NCBI RefSeq assembly: GCF_040605455.1
Contig: NZ_JBEXCV010000009.1
Location: forward strand, 48,139 to 112,138
Reading direction: 5' to 3'
DNA: 64,000 bases
Source of the DNA: Embleya sp040605455
GTDB taxonomy: Bacteria > Actinomycetota > Actinomycetes > Streptomycetales > Streptomycetaceae
Shown here: positions 57,245 through 64,000 of the stretch, piece after piece
Layout: each line of letters opens with the position of its first letter
Numbering within the stretch: the stretch's first letter is position 1
Notes under the pieces: generated by a model
Databases searched by the model: none
What the model was told of the DNA's origin: nothing
Seen by the model: only the letters and a program-made list of their open reading frames with translations
Translations under genes and position numbers: made by a program

Positions 57245-58538
57245 GCTGCACGCTCCGCAGCGATCTCCTCTTTCGCCGTCCGACGATTGAGGTCGAGATC
57301 TCGGCGCACGCCGGCGGCCAGGAGCGTCTCTCCGGGCGCATGTCCGGACCCGGCGCAGGTCCAGCGGCCAACAACGAGCGTGGAGCCGTCCCAGGGGTCC
57401 GGAAGGCCGTGAAGACTGCGGACTTATTCGGCCCGCCAGTCGGTGCGCACCGATGTGCGAGAGCCTCGATCGGTTGCGCGAGGCCCCGACCCGTCGCAGC
57501 TGTGGCACGGGGGCGCTCCGTCGGCACGGACCAGCGACCCGACGCCCGAGCACCGACGACAGCAGAGTGAGCGGTCGATGGTTCCGGCGACCTCAGCGCC
57601 TTTGGTGGCGTACTTGGCTACATATCCGGCCACGGCTCGATCAGTGAGTTCGCCGGAGCCGAGTTCCGAGATGGGGCGGATGTCGAGCTGTTCGCCCCAG
57701 CGATATTCACGGGGTCCGACGCCTTCGAACGGCGATCGCAGACGCGCCCCGCGGGCAGCTGTGCGGACAGCATCGGCGAGCACGTCAGCAGTTGCCCACG
57801 ATGGTGGTTCGGTCACGACCGCCGAGCCCGTCAAGGGGCCGTCCAAGCGAATCACGGCGTGGAAGTGGATCGAACCGCGCCGCTGATACTCGCCGACTTT
57901 GGCGAAAGACACTCGCACGACAGCGGGGAGTTCGCGTTGGGTCAGGCCTCCCATTGCCGCGAGTCAACGACGCACCAGGGTCGTGAAGCGGGCCCAGAGC
58001 TTGTCGGAGTGGGCATTCCAGAGGACCGCGCTCAGGTAGTCGTACGTGCCGGAGTGGAGAGGCGCCCCAAGCGCGGGGTCGTCATCGGGATGGTGCTTGC
58101 CGCACCGGCAGGCGAGTTGATTGCCCGCAGGGGTTTTGGCGCGGTTGTGGACGGGGCCGAACGAGGGTGCCGTCAGGGTCACAAAGGCCCTGGTGTGGGA
58201 GCGCACCGACTCCGGCACCGACTTGCCGCCTGTCAGCCCGGCGCGGATCAGCTGGAAGGTGTCCGCGCGGTAGGTCTCGGAGCACGAGGGGCAGCGCGAC
58301 GATTTCCGCAGGCGACCAGGAGGCTTCCCGTTGGCTGTTCGTCGGTCGAGAAGCGGTGGAGCGTCGCCCCCGCGTTATCCACAGTTGTGGACTCACCTGT
58401 GAGTCGGATCGGGTGAGCGCATCCGCCGGTGCGCTCGACTTGGGCCAGCCAGGTCGGGAACGACGCCGAGCCGGCCCGTGAAATCAGTGTCTGGAGTGTG
58501 GCATCGAGAGGGGGGACAACGGGGCGAGGCGCTGTCAT
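57241..58538 (-). pseudogene. RepSA-like replication initiator, frameshifted and with two in-frame stops
   Basis: Conceptual translation from ATG 58538 gives PTWLAQVERTGGCAHPIRLTG, then a frameshift near 58300 leads to RCPSCSETYRADTFQL and FVTLTAPSFGPVHNRA. A TGA at 57964-57966 interrupts the frame. It resumes as RVSFAKVGEYQRRGSIHFHA (HUH motif HFH) and GYVAKYATK (catalytic Tyr region). A TAA at 57424-57426 interrupts again before DPWDGSTLVVGRWTCAGSGH and the end at 57241. A central block expected in RepSA proteins is missing. Rolling-circle initiation would need all parts, so the gene is dead. Confidence 0.9.
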
Positions 58539-58671
58539 CGGTGGATGTTTCCTTCCCGAACGAAGAGGGTGCGGGCGCGTTGACCTGGGGTGTGGCGCGC
58601 CCGACCGGAACGAGGCATGGAGCCGGTAGGGACTTGGCGTGAAGTGGTCACACCGGCCGGAGTGGAGAGGG

Positions 58672-58995
58672 TCAGCCCATGGGGAGGCTTGTGGCCTTGT
58701 CGCCGTCGAGCCGCGCTTGCACGGCGAGGACCAGGGCCACGGGAAGACCGAGCTTCTGCCTCAGCGTGGCCGTGTCGATCGGGTCGCCGGTGCGTGCGTG
58801 ATGGTCTTGGGCCCGTCGCCGCGCAGCTTGGACGAGCGCCGGAGGAGGTTCGATTTCACTGCCCGACGGGGGCACCACAGGCTTCGAGGTCGGCAGGACG
58901 ACCGGCGGAGTGGTGGGCGGGTCGGGAGTCTCTTGCCGGGGAGGCTCGGGTAGCACCGGCTCATCCTTCGATGGATGCCCCGTGGAGCCAGACAC
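58672..58995 (-). CDS. Small Pro-rich protein, possible SpdB/DUF2637-type remnant
   Basis: 107 aa from GTG 58995. The first half is Pro/Glu-rich. The second half (about 52-100) has a helix-turn-helix rhythm with RRRAQDHHARTGDPIDTATL, resembling the C-terminal part of DUF2637/SpdB proteins found next to rep genes. No membrane helix is present, so it may be a 5'-truncated copy. It overlaps the next gene upstream by 35 bp. Confidence 0.5.
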   Translation of the reverse strand: MSGSTGHPSKDEPVLPEPPRQETPDPPTTPPVVLPTSKPVVPPSGSEIEPPPALVQAARRRAQDHHARTGDPIDTATLRQKLGLPVALVLAVQARLDGDKATSLPMG

Positions 58996-59200
58996 CGCAC
59001 ATGTCCCACGTTGCGGCGGCCACGAGGTCGGGGGCGCCGACCCGCTGAGCGGCGACCAGTTCGCGCTGTACGGCAGTCCAGCCGAGATCGTGATGCCCGA
59101 GCAGGTTCGCTGTCACCCGGGCCATGTGGCAGGCCCGCAACATAAGGGCTTCGAGGCGATCGACAGTGATCACGAGACTATGAGCCGTCATCCGGCTCAC
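58961..59200 (-). CDS. Small hypothetical protein of the integrative element
   Basis: 79 aa from GTG 59200; ATG 59191 is possible. Mostly helical, containing RLEALMLRACHMARVTANLL and WDMCGVWLHGASIEG. No family recognised. A TGGCA/TGCCA dyad overlaps the start region, suggesting regulation. Confidence 0.5.
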   Translation of the reverse strand: MSRMTAHSLVITVDRLEALMLRACHMARVTANLLGHHDLGWTAVQRELVAAQRVGAPDLVAAATWDMCGVWLHGASIEG

Positions 59201-59218
59201 TGGCAAAAAACTGCCAGT
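59199..59218. promoter_or_regulatory. Dyad in the promoter of the element's small genes
   Basis: ACTGGCA-AAAAAC-TGCCAGT, 7-bp perfect arms, at the start of the small-gene operon. It could be the operator of a KorSA-like repressor; no repressor gene is identified. Confidence 0.5.
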
Positions 59219-59387
59219 CAACGCACAGCACGGCCTCAACGCCAGTATTGCGGGTGGACTTGTCCGCCTTTGCCGCCGGTCTGTTGGCTCGAAATTCATT
59301 GAGAAACCTGAAGCTCAGGTTCCGGCTGCCGATTCATTATCGAGTGGCCTACGGTACTTCGCGCAGGTCAGACGACATGATCCAATA

Positions 59388-59445
59388 TCAGGCAAGTTAG
59401 GCAAGTACTGCTTGAGGGCCCAGGAAGGTGTTTCGGTCGAAACAC
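59388..59445. repeat. TCAGGCAAGT tandem repeats and GTTTCGGTCGAAAC palindrome, left copy
   Basis: The spacer 59201-59581 holds no convincing gene. TCAGGCAAG is followed directly by TTAGGCAAG (59388-59405). A perfect palindrome GTGTTTCG-GT-CGAAACAC lies at 59428-59445. Both motifs recur on the other side of the 59582-60259 gene. Confidence 0.75.
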
Positions 59446-59581
59446 TTCGTGGACTCCCGTTCGGCGAGGACGGGCAGCGTCTCGATCGAGCCGGCGCCGC
59501 TGCCGGGGCGCGGGTGCGCTGAGGCCGGGGCCGGGCGTGATATTGGGGTTACTCGAAACGGCCCGGGATTTCTTTGCCTGG

Positions 59582-60259
59582 TCAGGAGATGCCTGCGAGC
59601 AGGTAGCCGCCGAATGTCAGGACGAACGCCAGCACGAGGTACACCGGCATCGACAGCAGCGCCGCGAAGCAGATGAGCAGGAACGGGATGCGGCGACCGG
59701 CCTTGAACCTGCCGTGCTGGCGCAGCACTTCCGTTTCCATGTTGAGACGCTCCGCAGCGCGTCCGGAAACGGTCACGCCTGCATTGGCGGGCATGCGTAG
59801 CAGTACCTTGCGCACGGCGGCGTCAACGGTGTCACGGCCGCCTTTGAGTCTGTTGAGGATGACCCGCACGCCGTGGGCGTCGGTGAGGATCAGCTGGTCG
59901 TCGGTGCCCTGGCCGACCACCTCGACCCGGCCGACTTTGGTAAGCCGAGCGAGGTCGACAGTGCGCCGCCCGGTGAGGGTGCGCACGGACATCAGGGTGC
60001 CGTCGTGGAGCCGCGCGTGCCAGCCCACGTGTGCGGCGTAGAAGGTCAGAGCGCTGAGGGCGGGCGAGACCATGTTGAGAACTACGAAGTCGTCATCGAT
60101 TAGTCGGGCTCGCACCAACAGACCCGTCACCACCAGGATCGCGGGTGGAAGTAGGGCTGCCACGAGGTCGGCAACCCTGCGGCCGGTGCGGCCCTGGCCG
60201 ACGAATATCGGGCTGCTGTCGGAGAAATGGGGAGTGTTCTCCGCAGAGTTGACTGTCAC
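59582..60259 (-). CDS. Membrane protein with PH-like domain
   Basis: 225 aa from GTG 60259; a TTG at 60295 would add 12 residues. Two hydrophobic segments near residues 29-48 and 55-75, a soluble beta-rich part (about 80-145; RTVDLARLTKVGRVEVVGQG) that looks like a bacterial PH domain, and a C-terminal hydrophobic pair (about 187-222). Similar small proteins occur on Streptomyces plasmids and AICEs; function unknown. It is flanked on both sides by matching palindromes and repeats. Confidence 0.65.
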   Translation of the reverse strand: MTVNSAENTPHFSDSSPIFVGQGRTGRRVADLVAALLPPAILVVTGLLVRARLIDDDFVVLNMVSPALSALTFYAAHVGWHARLHDGTLMSVRTLTGRRTVDLARLTKVGRVEVVGQGTDDQLILTDAHGVRVILNRLKGGRDTVDAAVRKVLLRMPANAGVTVSGRAAERLNMETEVLRQHGRFKAGRRIPFLLICFAALLSMPVYLVLAFVLTFGGYLLAGIS

Positions 60260-60359
60260 AGCGATGCAACTTATCGCGCACTGCGCTGCGGACAACGACC
60301 GGGTTCATAGCACGGTATCTCCGCGTACCTGTCCGCGGGGAGCGCCACCTGCCCGATTT

Positions 60360-60389
60360 GTGACCTCGTTTCGGTCGAAACGAGGTCAC
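60360..60389. promoter_or_regulatory. Large palindrome with GTTTCGGTCGAAAC core, right copy
   Basis: Perfect 14-2-14 inverted repeat centred on GT at 60374-60375. The inner 14 bp are identical to those of the palindrome at 59428-59445. It lies 100 bp upstream of the PH-like membrane gene. A weaker TTCTTTC/GAAAGAA dyad follows at 60393-60412. Confidence 0.75.
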
Positions 60390-60446
60390 CGATTTCTTTC
60401 GGATCTGAAAGAAGTTGGAGAGGCCGAGACGTCACGTACCTGCTCA

Positions 60447-60506
60447 ACTTGCCTGAACAGCCCTCGGATATCCGTCAGGCATGTGGGTCGAGGGGTACTT
60501 GCCTGA
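60447..60506. repeat. TCAGGCAAGT repeats, right copies
   Basis: ACTTGCCTGA at 60447-60456 and 60497-60506 (inverted relative to the left copies) and TCAGGCATGT at 60475-60484 (one mismatch). Spacing is 50 bp between the two exact copies. Confidence 0.7.
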
Positions 60507-60574
60507 CATGGCTGACGCTCAATCGGCACCCGAGATAAAGCGGCATGCGTTCAAACTTTCTCTACGTGTTCAAG

Positions 60575-60996
60575 GCGGCCCCGCACGCGGGGCCGCGCGG
60601 TACTAAGCCGTCGGCGCACCTCCCGCCTCCAGGCTTCGCCCCAGCGGGAGCCGCGCCGACGGCCAAGAACCGCGAAACCACGATGAGGACCAGGAGCACC
60701 GGCTGGTGGTGAAGCTGACTTCCGCAGGACAGGTTCGCAGCTTCGCTGCGAGTCGCCTGGGGGCGACCCGTGGCCTTCGGCCACACCGGGGGCGCGCTCG
60801 TTGCGTAGGACTCGAGTTGTCCTCGGCCAAGACAAGGACCCTGCGGTTTCGTAGGACACACCTTGATGCTCGGGTTGCGTGACCCGCGCGCCGAAACCCC
60901 GGTGTGCCACCCCGGGCCCCGGCACACCGGGGCCCGGGGCCGTGGGTCGTCTTCCGTAGGGGGCCCAAGCCGGGCGGGACGTCAGCCTTCAGGCTG
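60575..60996. other. Highly structured non-coding stretch
   Basis: No credible ORF in 60507-61049. Perfect hairpins follow one another: 60575-60596 (8 bp), 60607-60663 (11 bp outer and 7 bp inner), 60735-60751 (7 bp, TTC loop), 60752-60767 (6 bp), 60770-60784 (6 bp, TTC loop), 60897-60932 (12 bp), 60983-60996 (5-6 bp). It could be a single-strand origin of a rolling-circle element, a structured RNA, or a terminator array. Confidence 0.6.
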
Positions 60997-61049
60997 CGGA
61001 GTTCGCGGGAATCGCCCTTGAGGTCATCAGAGAGGGCGACGGGCTCTGA

Positions 61050-61415
61050 CTAGCTCTGGGAACCTTCGATTGCTTCGAAGATGTCGGAGTCGGTCTCCTG
61101 CTGCCACTCCGGCAGATCCGACCAGTCCGCGACGTAGCCCGGCTTCGGGTCCTCGAAGTGCTTGAACATCTGAGCCGTCCAGCAGGTCGCGACGAAGCGT
61201 CCCTTCTGTTCACGCGTCAGCCTGGTCGCGTGACCGGCACTGACTTCCAGGAACTGACGGACCTGGTCGAAGACGGCGCCTGCGGCTTCGCGCTCCCACT
61301 CCGGGGTGTCGTCCCAAGGAGTCACGTATCCCGGCTTCGGTTCGCCGGGGAAGTACTTGTGAACGCTTGAGATCCACGTCTCGCGGAACAGTCGTGCCCC
61401 GTGGTGCTTCGACAT
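61050..61415 (-). CDS. Small acidic protein with internal duplication
   Basis: 121 aa from ATG 61415 with GAGAGGGG upstream. Two homologous halves: KYFPGEPKPGYVTPWDDTPE and KHFEDPKPGYVADWSDLPEW, each followed by a short helix ending VFDQV or IFEAI. No family named. It follows the XRE regulator by 14 bp, and a GTG at 61433 would even overlap it, so the two are cotranscribed. Confidence 0.75.
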   Translation of the reverse strand: MSKHHGARLFRETWISSVHKYFPGEPKPGYVTPWDDTPEWEREAAGAVFDQVRQFLEVSAGHATRLTREQKGRFVATCWTAQMFKHFEDPKPGYVADWSDLPEWQQETDSDIFEAIEGSQS

Positions 61416-61429
61416 GTCTACCCCTCTCG

Positions 61430-62686
61430 TCACGCCATGTTCAGTGCGATGATCTCGGCTTGCAGGTCGGCAATGCGACCGTCGTGAGCCGGTTGACCGA
61501 ACTCTCCCAACAGCCCTTGGAGCCTACGGGCGACGTATCCGGACGAGGACTCACGGGCGAGCTGAAGAGCTTCCCGACCGTAGGTCACCACTTGGTCCGG
61601 GTCTCGACGCTTCGCACCGATTGCTGCAAGGTCCGTCAGTACGGCCGCGCGTCGCCGAAAGGATTGCCCCGGTGCGAGCGCGCCTTGAGCCAAGGCGCCG
61701 ACCAGGACGTTCTCTGCCCGGTCCAGGTGCCCGAGTTGTACGTAGCGGGCACCGCGTTCTTCTGCGAGCCGGGAGCCATCGAACCGAAGCCAACCGCCGT
61801 TGTGGCCGGGGCCGTCGAGTTCGGCTACTTGCTCCGCGTTGTCGAGCGCACGTTCGCAAGCTGCCATCTCGCCGAGACCGGCGTAGGCCTCAGCCTGGAC
61901 ACAGGCAACCCAATGCCGTGTCGAGAGGGAACTGTCCCCGCGGCGTGCGACTTGCTCAGCGCCCGACAGCGTTCGGGCCGCTTGCCCGTAGCGGTGCTGG
62001 TACAGCTCGACATAAGCGTGTCGCACCAGCGCACACGCCCACAGGTCGAAGGACCCCGCTTCCCTGCTGGCGACCGCAGCCAGGGTGTAGGAGGCCGCAG
62101 CATCGGCGTAGCGATCTCCGTCGAAGGCGAGTTCGCCGGCCAGTTGGAAGAGATCACCCGCAGCCCCACACAGTCCCTGGAGTTCGGCGGTCGACCCACC
62201 GTCCAGCGAACTGTTCAGCGTGGAGAGCTGATCCCGCACGATCGGGCGCACCGATCCCTTGGCTCGGGCGCGCAGGTACACCTGCCACAGATGATCGTTC
62301 ATCTGTAAGAAGTCAGTAGTGCGGCCCCGCTGGGCCACCTCTGTGAGTGCTTCGGCGTTCTGAACGGGGAGGCCTACGAGGGCACTTGTCACGGCTATCG
62401 CGCGCAGGAAGTCGCGTCGAATCATGTCCTCAATGCTCTCCAGGCCGGGGCGGTCGCCTGCCGGCGACCCGGTGGGTCTCTCGGAACCGGCCTGTAAGGG
62501 GATCACCAGAGCATCGAGTCCGGCAAGATCCACTTGCAGCAATTTGGCTGCTTTGGGCCGAAGTTGAGGTTGGGGTGCGGTTTCCCCCCGTTCCCAGCGC
62601 CCCACCGTTGTGCGGTCGACACCGAGTGCATGTGCGAATGATTCCTGACTGTAGCCCAGGACTTTGCGGCGATCTGAAAGGCCCAC
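61430..62686 (-). CDS. XRE-family regulator with TPR-like C-terminal region
   Basis: 418 aa from GTG 62686, with a perfect AAGGAGG just upstream. The helix-turn-helix occupies residues 2-55 (YSQESFAHALGVDRTTVGRW). MIRRDFLRAIAVTSALVG near residue 90 resembles a Tat motif but is internal; it is common in this streptomycete family. The rest is TPR-like helical repeats. Such proteins may sense a peptide or small ligand. It forms an operon with the duplicated small protein. Confidence 0.88.
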   Translation of the reverse strand: MGLSDRRKVLGYSQESFAHALGVDRTTVGRWERGETAPQPQLRPKAAKLLQVDLAGLDALVIPLQAGSERPTGSPAGDRPGLESIEDMIRRDFLRAIAVTSALVGLPVQNAEALTEVAQRGRTTDFLQMNDHLWQVYLRARAKGSVRPIVRDQLSTLNSSLDGGSTAELQGLCGAAGDLFQLAGELAFDGDRYADAAASYTLAAVASREAGSFDLWACALVRHAYVELYQHRYGQAARTLSGAEQVARRGDSSLSTRHWVACVQAEAYAGLGEMAACERALDNAEQVAELDGPGHNGGWLRFDGSRLAEERGARYVQLGHLDRAENVLVGALAQGALAPGQSFRRRAAVLTDLAAIGAKRRDPDQVVTYGREALQLARESSSGYVARRLQGLLGEFGQPAHDGRIADLQAEIIALNMA

Positions 62687-62809
62687 GCGGGCCTCCTTCC
62701 CCTGTCTCACCGTGAACTACCAGGTGGCACAGCCTGTGCATCCGATGTGCATCAAGAGTGCCGCTTCGATGCGGTGGAGAAGCCCAACTCCAGACGGTTC
62801 GCTGAAGCC

Positions 62810-63016
62810 ATGACGGTTGTTCACAATGTGGGACCGATGGTGCTGCCCGTGGGACACGAGATGTCTCTCCTCGTCTATCGACTGACGCCCGACGGAAACC
62901 GAAGCGACGAACGTGCTCCTGAGACCTTCACGAGCTACGCCATGCCTTGGGGTGGTACTCCCGAGCCTCCATGCCGATGTCCTCTCGCGAGCTGCCCCCT
63001 GCCGCGCGGAACCTGA
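62810..63016 (+). CDS. Possible small Cys-rich protein, divergent from the XRE regulator
   Basis: 68 codons from ATG 62810 (frame open from 62747). It ends in PPCRCPLASCPLPRGT, with three cysteines. Third positions are mostly G or C, like real genes here, but no ribosome site is clear. The 480-bp spacer 62687-63166 contains nothing else I can support. Confidence 0.4.
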   Translation: MTVVHNVGPMVLPVGHEMSLLVYRLTPDGNRSDERAPETFTSYAMPWGGTPEPPCRCPLASCPLPRGT

Positions 63017-63166
63017 GCTGCGCCGGAGCGGGCCCGCGGTTGAGCAACCTCCTGGCTGCGTCGGTCCTATGACGCGGCTCCTTTGATTGGACCCGCTCGA
63101 CTCCTGCGGGTTGTCGGGCGGATCCCGCGCCACACCAATTGAAGTCTGGCGAAGGGTGGAACGAGC

Positions 63167-63906
63167 ATGACAAGCACGCTGTCACCGAAGGCTGCGACAG
63201 GGGTACTCGTCCCTGCCGCGGTTCGCGCAAGGCTTACAGCACGCATCCGAGCGGACCGTCCCGAGATCGACGCCGATCTCGCCGACCGGATTGTCACCGG
63301 GACCGCCGAGTTCCTTACGGTCAGCGCGGCCGACCCCAGGGCGCGCATGGTTCCGTCGGCCCTCATCGACGTCGGTTGGCACGCGTGGGTGCTCCACACG
63401 GTCGACTACGCCGAGTACTGCGACCGGATCGGCCGGTTCGTTCATCGGGTGTTCTGCAAGGGGGTCCGTGCGGACCGCCCGTACGCGTGGACACACCGCA
63501 ACGAAGCCGCGGTCGCGCCGTTCCTGCCCGCCTCGCTTGCCCCGGCGCTGCTGTGGAGTTTCGTGCAGGACGGGTGGCACATGCTCGGGTTCGAGTACGT
63601 GCCCGGACGCTACCCGTCGCTGTCGCCGACGTCCGGCGACTTGGACGTGATCGGCGACCTGGTCGTCACGATGGCTGAGGCGTTGACGCCGTGTCCCTCC
63701 GCCGCACTGCACTCGATCGCCGACCGATGGGGCGCCGCTCCCGGTTGGGCTGCCGTCTATGCGAAGTTGCCCACCGATCTTGATCCCTGGGCGCGCGCGC
63801 ACATAGGGGTGCTCGCGATGCTCGAACGGGGCGCGTTCCTTGACGGGGACACCCTCGTTCATTCCGATCTGCACCCGGCGAACATGCTCACCCGGGACGA
63901 CCGGGT
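63167..63906 (+). pseudogene. Chimeric ORF: DUF domain joined to aminoglycoside-phosphotransferase-type kinase, interrupted by IS
   Basis: From ATG 63167. Residues 1-94 resemble small streptomycete proteins with DVGWHAWVLHTVDYAEYCDR. From about residue 95 the sequence becomes a phosphotransferase: VFCKGVRADRPYAWTHRNEA begins at the beta-3 lysine, and HSDLHPANML (near 232) is the catalytic loop. The kinase N-lobe before beta-3 is missing. After RDDRV the kinase would continue, but the frame runs into IS-like sequence and stops at 63988. Deletion fusion plus insertion is the likely history. Confidence 0.7.
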
Positions 63907-63945
63907 GAGCTTGCTCCGCTTTGACGGACACCTTCGTTGTGGTGG

Positions 63946-64000
63946 TCAGGCTGCGAGTGCGGCTTCGTATTCGACGGGCGTGCGGTAGCCGAGGCTGCTG
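63946..64000 (-). mobile_element. 3' end of an IS3-family transposase gene (runs off window)
   Basis: The minus strand encodes SSLGYRTPVEYEAALAA and a stop at 63946-63948. LGYRTPVEYE is the conserved C-terminus of IS3-type DDE transposases. The IS end probably lies near 63907-63930, where the phosphotransferase reading breaks off. The rest is outside the window. Confidence 0.85.

Larger units (their letters stand above)
56494..59298. mobile_element. Decayed AICE-type integrative element (pSAM2-like) at tRNA-Ile
   Basis: The order int-xis-rep reading away from the tRNA 3' end, all on the minus strand, is that of pSAM2-type actinomycete integrative and conjugative elements, which insert in tRNA genes. 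All three genes are broken (see entries). Small genes of transfer type follow. No FtsK-like tra gene and no second copy of the tRNA 3' end (attR) are seen in the window, so the right border is unknown. Confidence 0.85.

Noticed and set aside
57424..57966. In-frame TGA and TAA in rep considered as programmed readthrough
   Set aside because: A frameshift and a missing central block in the same gene, and broken xis and int, point to decay.
59428..59676. Plus-strand ORF starting at the palindrome
   Set aside because: Overlaps the end of the membrane protein gene, Arg-rich random-looking translation.
60551..60968. Three overlapping minus ORFs of about 120 codons in the hairpin region
   Set aside because: No ribosome site or family; they span strong hairpins and overlap each other in different frames.
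62717..63133. 138-codon minus ORF upstream of the XRE regulator
   Set aside because: No ribosome site or family, poor composition; it overlaps the weak plus-strand candidate at 62810.
56494..64000. Search for a second copy of the tRNA-Ile 3' end (attR)
   Set aside because: No copy of the T-arm/acceptor sequence was seen in the window.

Overview
The window reads as the replication-origin region of a high-GC actinomycete chromosome, almost certainly a member of the Streptomycetaceae. From memory, the gene order dnaB, MATE, rplI-rpsR-ssb-rpsF, femX, GT87, penicillin-binding protein, padR-ino1, MFS, CCA transferase, Nudix, DUF6049, murJ, pseudokinase, sigM, trxBA, cwlM, parBA, rsmG-jag-yidC-yidD-rnpA-rpmH, dnaA, oriC, dnaN, gnd, recF, DUF721, gyrB, gyrA, DUF3566, tRNA-Ile is that of the centre of Streptomyces coelicolor. 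The third-position GC bias, the DnaA boxes of the TTGTCCACA/TTATCCACA type and the 14-bp parS sites fit this. I cannot name the genus or species.

Layout. 1-1954: 3' part of a dnaB gene on the minus strand, split by an intein at the Walker A motif. 2115-2364: DnaA-box-like cluster. 2378-8422: MATE exporter, orphan copper chaperone with a CsoR-type operator, and a four-gene coupled operon (PaaK-like ligase, small unknown, acetyltransferase-like, nitroreductase) that I do not recall at this place in model streptomycetes. 8582-10324: rpsF-ssb-rpsR-rplI. 10570-24173: cell-envelope and housekeeping genes. 24303-34058: Nudix, DUF6049, MurJ flippase, its pseudokinase partner, SigM and anti-sigma factor. 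34093-36956: trxBA under a SigR-type promoter, then a CwlM-like regulator. 36949-43263: parA/parB with five parS sites, rsmG, jag, yidC, yidD, rnpA, rpmH. 43614-56369: dnaA, oriC (45606-46448), dnaN, gnd, recF, DUF721, gyrB, gyrA, DUF3566.

The conserved block ends at tRNA-Ile (56420-56493). A decayed integrative element of the pSAM2/AICE type follows: an integrase C-terminus, an excisionase remnant, a RepSA-like replicase broken by a frameshift and two in-frame stops, and small transfer-type genes. Beyond it, 59200-64000 is accessory DNA: a PH-domain-like membrane protein flanked by two related palindromes and by TCAGGCAAGT repeats, a roughly 420-bp stretch of strong hairpins with no convincing ORF, an XRE/TPR regulator coupled to a small repeat protein, and a chimeric phosphotransferase ORF interrupted by the end of an IS3-type element at the window edge.

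How the genes connect: the central part couples replication (dnaA, dnaN, gyrAB, dnaB, ssb), segregation (ParAB-parS), RNA and protein maturation (rnpA, rsmG, yidC) and peptidoglycan synthesis and its control (femX, class A PBP, MurJ, pseudokinase, CwlM, SigM). The most notable items are the noncanonical intein with a Cys-rich insert in DnaB, the DnaA-box cluster beside dnaB, the MurJ/pseudokinase/CwlM neighbourhood, and the unexplained repeats and palindromes right of the decayed element.
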